From contig JAPXFQ010001527.1 of assembly GCA_028564705.1 (NCBI GenBank), positions 571,001 to 635,000 on the forward strand: DNA of 64,000 nt, read 5' to 3'. Each line of letters opens with the position of its first letter. The stretch's first letter is position 1. The position numbers and the translations under genes were made by a program. The DNA comes from Apricaphanius iberus (taxonomy: Eukaryota > Chordata > Actinopteri > Cyprinodontiformes > Aphaniidae). Shown piece after piece: positions 56,749 to 64,000 of this stretch. The notes below the pieces were generated by a model. The model saw nothing but the letters and a program-made list of their open reading frames with translations, ran no database searches and was not told the DNA's origin.

Positions 56749-57837
56749 AAGAAGCTAAGAGATTTATTTCATTGAATAGTGAAGAAAAAAATACATAGAA
56801 AAAACATGTTGACTGAATGAAACTATTTTTTTCTTTTTAAAATGAAACCAAAAGAGCCAAAATTATTGAAGGTACATATTTTTTTCTTTAGCATATGAAA
56901 GCTGATTTATCTGCTTCCAGTACCACGCTGGGAGAGCTGGGCTGATTAGTGGTACAACTGGGGGTTGGGCCAGTCTGATGGATGCGTCTCCTCCATTGGG
57001 AAAATCAGAACAACTGGGTTACCGTGACAACCAATTATGTCTCTGGATGGGATGTTGGTGGTGGTGTGGTCATGTGTGTGTGTGTGGGGGGGGGGTCTTT
57101 GGGTTTGGTGTAACCTTGGATTTATGTTGCCATGGTAACGGCGCCTATCATGCATTATGCATGGTTCATTGAAATTCAGTTAGAAGATGGTGGTGGGGGG
57201 GGTCCATACTGTGTCTGAATGTCTGAATGTATATGTTTACTGTATATTTACATTCACATTGATCAAATCAGTACTTTAAAATATTTTTTTTACCTACATC
57301 TCTGTCTTTGGAAGCATCACAACATGAGACTGATGATAAATGGACACAAAGTTCATTAATCATGAGGGTATTGTAAAAAAAGTACTGTGGATATGATTAA
57401 TATTACACTTATTTAGTAATTAGTATTTTTAGTTGATGTCTCAGAGATGTAAACAGTTAAGTCTCCCCAATGAATACACTTAAATGTAAATAAATCAAAT
57501 AAATAAATGCATAAAAAGTCATCCATATCAGTCGTTAGACTTGAAAATAAGAAGCTTAGATAAACTAAATAGCGATAAACAAACCAGATGGTTGTTTGAC
57601 GCCGTCCGGCCGGCTGTCGCTCCCAGTGTGAACATAACCAAAGAAAAATCTCTAGATGTGTGGTCCTTCTTAAATATTCACGTTACACTTAAAACATGTT
57701 TTTTCTGTGGAAGCAAAAATATTTTTTTGAACTGATAATTCACAGCCTTTTACTAAGGTGCACTGTCAAATGTGTAGCTCAGGGAGGCAAGAACATCGTT
57801 TAAGGAAAGCAGAATACATTCTTACCGCTTGGAAGTC
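56749..57837. other. intergenic sequence, nothing certain recognised
   Basis: AT-rich with short G tracts (GGGGGGGGG near 57088 and 57195). Short open frames without homology. It ends at the target duplication of the G-rich insertion. Confidence 0.4.
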
Positions 57838-60800
57838 AGAAACAGGAAAATATGGGGGCCCTGGCTGGGGCTAGGCCGGGGGGGGGCGCTGCCGTCGGTG
57901 CTGGCTGGGGGGGGGGGCTGTGGTCGGCCGGTGGTTGGTGGGCGCTGCTGCCCTTTCCATCTCCCCGGGCTGGTTCTTGTCGCTTGCTCCCCGGTGGCCG
58001 CTTGCCGCGTCCGGGCGTCGGCGAGAGGCCGCGGCGGGTGGCCGGCGTGTCCGGGCCCGATCGGCTATATTGATACTGGACATAGCTCCTGGTTCTTGGT
58101 CTTAGCCCTCGCGGGGGTGCTGAGGTGGGGGCCTCTGGCCGGTGTTGGTCGGCCTCCACGGTGACTGACCGGTTGGTGGGGTGTGGGCTGGTGGGTGGAG
58201 GTGCTGGGTTCTGTTGCCACCCGGCCATCGGGCGGTAGTAGCAAGGCTGGAGGATGTCGGCCTGGGGATTGGCCGCCCGGGACTTCGGTCTGCTCACGGG
58301 CCTGGCGCGGCATGTCCGGGGTACCCGAGTCGGTGGTGCGCCGGGTTCCGGCCTCGGCGCGGGGGCCCTCGGACGCTGGCGGTGCCTGGGGCGTCTCTTA
58401 TTGGCGGGGAGGCTTTTTACCATCTAGCACAGGCGCTCTTTTTAACGGGGTGCGCTTGGGACGGGAGGGGGGAGGGCGTTGAGGGGGAGGGGGGGCTAAA
58501 CTCAACCTGGGTGTCTAGTGACATGTGTTTTGTTAGCAGTGTGAATGTTGGGAAGGATTTAGGTATGCCCCTGGCATGGGGGCTGGTGGATTGCCGGGGC
58601 CCCCATGGGGCTCGGGGGTGCCGCTGCCGTGGGCCCCGACTTGACGTGCTGGGGCCTCCCACCCCTGGTGGATCGGGCCGAACGGGGGTGCCTATTGGAG
58701 TCAGCAGGGGAGCTGGCTCCCTGGGGTTGGCAATGGTCACCCCAGTTATTTTCTCCCCATCCCCATGCCTCTGTCCACCTGCTCCTTCATTCTACCATTC
58801 ACAAGGCCTTGGGACGTGGGCACGTCACTGGGGTGCGGGATGGAGCTTCCGTCTTCGCTACCCGGTGGCGGCCTGGGTCCCGATTTTATTGAGCAACTTA
58901 GACACTTACACTTGCAACATTTACATGGAACGCACATGTAGGGACCTGGCGGTGTGGCGCATTGGCGCTGGGGGCGGGACCCCTCATGGGGGGCCCCCTA
59001 TAGGGGCCCGTTGTGGGGGCCTCGCCTGTGGTGCCGGCACCCACTGGTTAAACGCATCTAGACACTGAGGGCCCGGGGGGGGAGATGGGGGTACCCGGCA
59101 GTATTCCCATGTCCCCCCCCCTCTGTTTTAAGTGCACATTAGAACAACACGCAACAACACCACATTGAGCTGGGGGAGAGAGGCTGGGGGGTCTTTCCAC
59201 ACCCCTGTTCGTTGGACCATCAGGGGTCGGAGCCCGAATAGAACATCACGCCGCCTGGTCGGGGTCCTGGGCTGGTGGGCTGCTCTTGCCGGTGTGGGGG
59301 CCTTGGCGGTCTGCTTGTCCCCGTCCTGGTGGGCAAAGGGGTCTGTCTCCTGGGTGCAGGGGCAGGGTTCTCTATTGGGGCGTCTGTCCCTGGGAGTATG
59401 GAGTATAGTGTACGTATGGGGGGTATGAATGAGTGTATAGCGTCCTTTTTTCGTATGTCCTGTATTTGTAAGAATGTGTACGCATGAGAGGGAGGGTACG
59501 TATGAGTGTCTCTGTCTGTCTATGTCTACCTGTCAGGTTGGGTGTTTGGCTGCTCTCTGGCCTGATGCATCTTCTTCCCTCCCCGTCACTCCCCGTCGGT
59601 GATGGTTGCTCCTGCCCGCTGGTTGATGATGGCTCTCGATGCCTGGGGCCGGGGGTCCCGGTTGCGGCCCGGCTCGGTCCTGGTGCATGTCGGGCGGGTC
59701 CTGGGTGGTCCGGTGTGTCGGGCGGCCGCTGTTTCGGGCCGACGTCCTCCTTGGATTGACTGGGGCACCTCTTCTGGGGGTGCCGGGGTTGTAGAACAGG
59801 TTGGTGCCGTCCGGTGGATCGGTGGGGACCGTGCCTGGCGCCCAGTCCTCCTGCCGGTTCCAGGACTTCTGCTGGCTGGTCTGTTCACCTGGTGGGGCTG
59901 TCCGGCATTGGCTGGGCCCCTGATCTTGGCGCCCTACGTGGGGCGGGATCTGGACCCGGGAGCTGGAAGATCTGGATGTCCAGGTGCCGGCTGGGCGCGG
60001 CCTGGGGAGGGCGTACATCCGCTGTGGCTCTTGCTGTGGCTCCCTGGCGTGTGGGTGTGTGGAGCCGGGCCGGGTTGTTGGCGGTAGGTATTGGTCCGGG
60101 GTGGCGGCGGCGTGTGTTGTCCGTCGGTTGGCTGCGGATCCCCCTTGCCTGCGGCGGCGGCGGGGGGCCCTTGTCGGCTGGTCCCTGGTTGGGGCCCCGC
60201 TGGGGGGCGGGGTGCCCCTGGTCCCCGTGGCCTCCGGTTCCTGATCCGGGCCCGCCCTGGCGTAGCCGGTTACCGGCGGAGCCCGTGGGCTCGTCACTGC
60301 GATCTCTCGGGCCCCAGCATTGCGGCTGGTGGGTGTTCCCCTGGGGCTTCCATCTGTTCCTCTCTTGGCGGGTGATCGACCCTGCGCTGATCCGCCTGTG
60401 GCCTCTGTACTCTGTGGGACCCTGGATGCATACATCTCTTGCCTCCTCCATGTCTGTGCCGATTCCTGTAGGACGGATTGACGGTTCCTTACACCAGCTA
60501 TCAATCACTTGCATGGGGAAACCTTATTCAGACCTGCATGCTCGCACACACATAGGTGTGGGGACATAGGTGAGGACGGACATATCTTAAGCTGAGGTTA
60601 TCATCATTAGTTAGTTGTTCACAGGAGCTTACCAGAAACATTTGTATTATGTTCATTAATCAATGCTTGTGTGTAGTGAATGTGTAATTCTTAGTTTATT
60701 CTACTAGATCCGAACTATTGGTTTGGTTCTGTACAGTTTGTTGTTTTTGTTTTGTATTACTGTTTCTCTGCCGTCCGGCAGAGGTGGAGGACTGGGATGT

Positions 60801-61176
60801 TTTCTTGTGTTCTTTATTTGCCTCCCTGTCTTGTGTCGTCGGTTCGCCCCTCTGTTGGTCCGGTTTCTTTTCTTCACCTTCTTCCTTTCTCCCTTCTTGT
60901 CTCAGTTTAATGTCCATGACGTCAGGAAATTGAACCCACAGTAATCACTAATAAAGATTTTTCATACATATACATCAAGTGGCGTACTACAGCGAAGCTG
61001 TAATACTCTGCTTGGGAAAGTAAAACTGTTGGGCTTGTACTTGGTACTGAGACACCAATTCTGAGTAGCATACTGCTAGACAGGACACGTAAAAAATAAA
61101 TAAATAAATAAATACGGGAAGAAATGGCCAAAAATAAATAAATAAATAAATAAATAAAAAAGAAACAGGAAAATAT
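57838..61176 (+). mobile_element. G-rich retroposed element with 16-bp target-site duplication
   Basis: The 16-mer AGAAACAGGAAAATAT occurs at 57838-57853 and 61161-61176, exactly bounding a 3307-bp unit. The unit begins GGGGGCCCTGG and ends in two (AAAT)n tracts (from 61091 and 61134 to 61160), as expected of target-primed reverse transcription of a + strand transcript. 57854-60490 is extremely G-rich on the + strand and is unlike anything else in the window; 60580-61090 is AT-richer and has AATAAA at 60950-60955. I see no reverse transcriptase, endonuclease, gag or tRNA-like head. It may be a full non-autonomous element, an internally diverged LINE, or a retrocopy of a non-coding RNA. Confidence 0.75.
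58181..59068 (+). other. longest sense open frame of the G-rich element (coding status doubtful)
   Basis: 295 codons rich in Gly, Pro, Arg, Ala, Trp and Cys, with no recognised domain. Comparable open frames occur in other + frames (59814-60569) and on the - strand (59533-60504, 57836-58423), so the lack of stops mainly follows from GC content. No conserved motif was found. Listed so it is not mistaken for a gene. Confidence 0.25.
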
Positions 61177-61600
61177 CAACAAAAGTGAATTTCTCATCTC
61201 TTAACAAACATTTACAGGGACCAAAACATCTATACTTTATTCTTTCCTATGGCGGTTGCTTGGTTACAGTTTGCTGAAGATTTTAAAGACCCACTATGAT
61301 CATCTTTTGGCCTATTTCAAAATATTCCCAGTAGTCTTTAAATTATTATGTGTCAAGCCAAAGTCACAAAACCAATGCCGTTTTTAAGGATACAGAAAGA
61401 GAACAGCAGCTCTAGCTCATTAGCAATTCACCTCTTTGTTGTGGGCGGAGCCGCTGGCACAGTGGACCCCCCATTGCAGAGAGCTCTCTACATGTCCCTC
61501 ATTCTCTGGACGAGGGACATGAAGACATACAGATTATAGTTGTGTACTAGTGGATGCATCAAAATGGTATTGTGACATTTTTGCGACGTTTTTCATTTAT
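61177..61600. other. intergenic sequence, nothing certain recognised
   Basis: Between the G-rich element and the second Harbinger-like copy. An open frame of 63 codons (61348-61539) has no homology. Confidence 0.35.
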
Positions 61601-62187
61601 GGTTCTCCGTTTTTTTCCTCTCCACTCTAAATTGTTTTTTTAAGGTTGGTCGACCAGGACAGCAGGGGGTGCTAACTTTTCATGATGTCTCTGCCTACTA
61701 TCACGGCGCCGTTTTCAAGTTTTTCTAGGGTTGTGAACGTATTTCATCCTCAAGGAGCAATGAACGACAGAAAGTAAGTTCTGATTAAGCTGTAAAGCTT
61801 TTTAGTAGAAGTGCAGCTCAAAGAATCCTCTATAAACGCATGGAAACAAAACACAGCAGCCTTTTTAGTTGTTTTACTACACCTCCTTGTGTTCAAAATC
61901 ACCAAAAGAACAGATTAAATCAATTATCCTTTCAATATAAAGCAAATAGTGGCCAAACGCTGCATTAACTACTGATTACAGCGACTATAGAGCCCCGTTC
62001 TGGTGAAAAGATTTCTGTCTGCTACTGAAACTGACCAATTAGATGCATAGCCTCTCCGTTGACGAATAGTTAAATTTGGGCCTCTACTCCGTGCGTCCTT
62101 GCGTAGGTGACGGAGAGCCCTAGCGTTGGCAGATAATGGCGCTGCGTCAATACGTCTCCGTCTAAACGGAGAAGCATAAACTAGGCT
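61601..62187. mobile_element. PIF/Harbinger-like MITE, copy 2
   Basis: Collinear and same-orientation match to 33393-34036: shared landmarks include GACCAGGACAGCAGGGGGTG, GCTGTAAAGCTTTTTA, CTTTCAATATAAAGCA, CTCTACTCCGTGCGTCC and the right end AAACTAGGCT. TAA follows at 62188. The left end is diverged and the start is approximate. About 28 kb from copy 1. Confidence 0.7.
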
Positions 62188-62189
62188 TA

Positions 62190-62530
62190 AGCCGCATGTT
62201 TTATCTCCTGAAGATGTTTGTAGTTGTGTCTTTCTTGGCAAAAGTACCCACTATGTTTACAGTTATAACTGTATCCGTGATTGGTATATATTAGAAGCAC
62301 AACACTCTTACCTTTCGAATTATATAAAAGATGGATAAGTTCTCAAACCTTGAGCGGAGCAGCAGTTTGTGGCACACCTAGTGCCATTGCTACGCCGTAC
62401 AAGCAGTCTGTTTTAAACATATTTGAATGCAGAAATACTGAGAAATGCAAGTTTTTAGCAAAATTTTCTTAAATATGTGTCCTCTAGCATCAGAAAAATG
62501 CCACAAAAACAGTTAAACAACATTGGAGTG
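62190..62530. other. intergenic sequence, nothing recognised
   Basis: AT-rich with no supported ORF. Confidence 0.35.
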
Positions 62531-62534
62531 GGCC

Positions 62535-62625
62535 TTTAAGCTCGGTCATGTACAAGAGGATGCAGAGAAAACAGGGGACCGAGAATGAAACCTTGAGGCA
62601 CACCACAACCTCCCAATGATTATGC
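62535..62625 (-). mobile_element. LINE reverse-transcriptase fragment
   Basis: Read on the - strand, 62570-62612 encodes GVPQGFILGP-like sequence followed by FSLHPLVH, a degraded version of the VPQGSVLGP / LFTIYMLP block of fish LINE reverse transcriptases. Only this short piece is recognisable. Confidence 0.55.
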
Positions 62626-63290
62626 TGCCTGTGGATTGTGTTGCAATGATGCAAAACCAAACCTTACATCAATTATTTTGTATAAAAACATCATTACTGA
62701 AATAAATCCTCTAATTCTCCAGAAAGTTTTCAGCAGGTGGATGTTTAACCTCCTTTACACTGCCATGCAGCAGTAAAATGACTCTAGATTATTAGGCGAT
62801 ATTATATGAAACCTCATAATCAAATTCAAAACAGATTTTTAGGTCATGGAAACCAACCTCAGTGCTTGATTATTCTGTTTGCCTATGTCAATATGCAACT
62901 AGTCATTGATAAATACATTAAATTTGATTGAAAATATCTCAAAGTTGAATTAAATAATTTCATAACTCATATCATGCAATTGTCTTCATACAGTTGTGGT
63001 GGATTGTGATGCTGTGGGCATCAAAGTTGGTATATGGAACATGAGGATGATAGGAACATCTAGTTTGTCTAGGTAGTATTTTTTTTCAACGTAGCTTTTT
63101 ATGAAAATGTTCCATATATACAACCTTTAAGTATCTCCAGTAGAAGTCGTCTCTGACTGAAGACAGTCTCCTAATCATTATGACCTGCTTAGAGCTCAAC
63201 ATCCAGGCAGCAGAGATGATATTCCACAGCAAAATGTCTTGGATGACACCATCAGGTGCTTATCCAACTCCTTTGCTTTTGCCGCTCCTC
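62626..63290. other. intergenic sequence, nothing recognised
   Basis: AT-rich, with no ORF longer than a few dozen codons and no homology. Confidence 0.35.
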
Positions 63291-63297
63291 TTTAAGA

Positions 63298-63943
63298 CAG
63301 GCTTCACACGACAACGTTGCAGTTTTTGTTTGAATACGCGGGGTGAAAACGCACTGCGTTTTTACACGATTGAAAACGATGTAGTACATATGTGCGGCCT
63401 TTAGATGGCAGTGTGACTAGTATAGCGCCCTAAATAGAGATGTAGGATTCCAAGGTTTCCTGCTCACAACCCAGAGAAGAAACGTATCAAGCTAACGAAC
63501 AATGGGTCTTTTCCACAAACTTCTTTTAGTTTTCCTCCGCTTAAAGAAAGGCGTATTTATTATTTAATGCACATACTGTATGCATTTTCGTCGGCGAACG
63601 CATGATCACTAACTTTGCAGAGACCAAATAACTTCAGAAGCTACATCATCAGTAACAGCGTACCTGGATCCGCTATTGTTGTTATTTCTGAAGAAAGGCT
63701 GAATGTGCAAGTCCAGAAAGGCCGTAGGCGGCCAGTGGTGACGTGATCATTTTCAAAAAGTCTCCGACTTGCGTGTACATGACAACGAATCACACAGCGT
63801 TTTCAGATTTCTCTACTCTGGGAGCCGTTTTCGAAAAGATGCGTTCTCGACCCCCCCGTCTCCCCGTTGCCGTGTAAACGAGAGGCCAAAACGCAGAGAA
63901 AACCCTCCGTTTTGCTGAAATACGCTGCCGTGCAAAAAGCCCT
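63298..63943. mobile_element. hAT-like TIR element near window end
   Basis: Left end CAGGCTTCACACGACAACG and right end (on -) AGGGCTTTTTGCACGGCAGCG are imperfect inverted repeats. Inward, GCACTGCGTTTTTACACG and, near the right end, CGTGTAAACGAGAGGCCAAAACGC are a further mirrored pair. No transposase and no clear target duplication. Confidence 0.55.
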
Positions 63944-64000
63944 TAGGTCTCAGCCTGGCTGTTTGTTCAGGAAGCCAGACGATAGTATGAATTTCCTCCT

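Noticed and set aside
57829..60514. Several ORFs of 190-323 codons as candidate novel genes
   Set aside because: Open frames occur on both strands and in several frames at once, as expected from very high GC; no domain, no start context, and the region is bounded by an insertion signature.

Overview
The window is nuclear DNA of a teleost fish. It has intron-split genes with canonical GT-AG sites, long AT-rich non-coding stretches, hAT-like terminal-inverted-repeat elements, L2/CR1-type LINE relics of the kind common in ray-finned fish, and large tetranucleotide arrays. The two genes recognised are a vertebrate pair that matches teleost proteins closely. No prokaryotic, phage or CRISPR features were found.

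Genes. (1) kidins220 (ARMS), + strand, promoter at the window start and stop codon at 25840. I assembled 29 coding exons by hand; all phases agree and they sum to 5190 bp, a 1729-residue protein. The order is ankyrin repeats, KAP-type P-loop NTPase with four membrane segments, a SAM-like helical domain, a low-complexity tail and a C-terminal PDZ ligand ending ESIL. (2) sox11, - strand, an intact single-exon 365-residue SoxC transcription factor at 41950-43047 with a GC-rich, CCAAT-containing promoter. The two genes are convergent, with about 16 kb of non-coding DNA between them. They do not share a pathway in any way the sequence shows, although both act in neural development.

Layout. 1-540 is the CpG-rich kidins220 promoter and 5' leader. 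1.6-25.8 kb is kidins220, whose ancestral introns look about 65-100 bp long, with the long ones inflated by DNA transposons, a LINE relic and a 1.5-kb minisatellite that ends next to a splice acceptor. 26-41 kb is intergenic, with a hAT-like element, a PIF/Harbinger-like element, tetranucleotide-type arrays and a palindrome-rich higher-order repeat. 41.6-43.4 kb is sox11. 44-57 kb is a repeat domain: LINE copies, hAT-like elements, an internally expanded TIR element, and a LINE with an open reverse transcriptase frame sitting inside an ATCC array and carrying a 28S rRNA fragment. 57.8-61.2 kb is a G-rich 3.3-kb insertion with a perfect 16-bp target-site duplication. 61.2-64 kb holds more transposon remnants.

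The most unusual items are the G-rich retroposed unit, the 28S rRNA fragment bounded by a 21-bp direct repeat inside the LINE 3' region, two transposons inserted side by side at one target in a kidins220 intron, and the splice-acceptor-like minisatellite. All domain and family names come from reading and memory; no searches were run.
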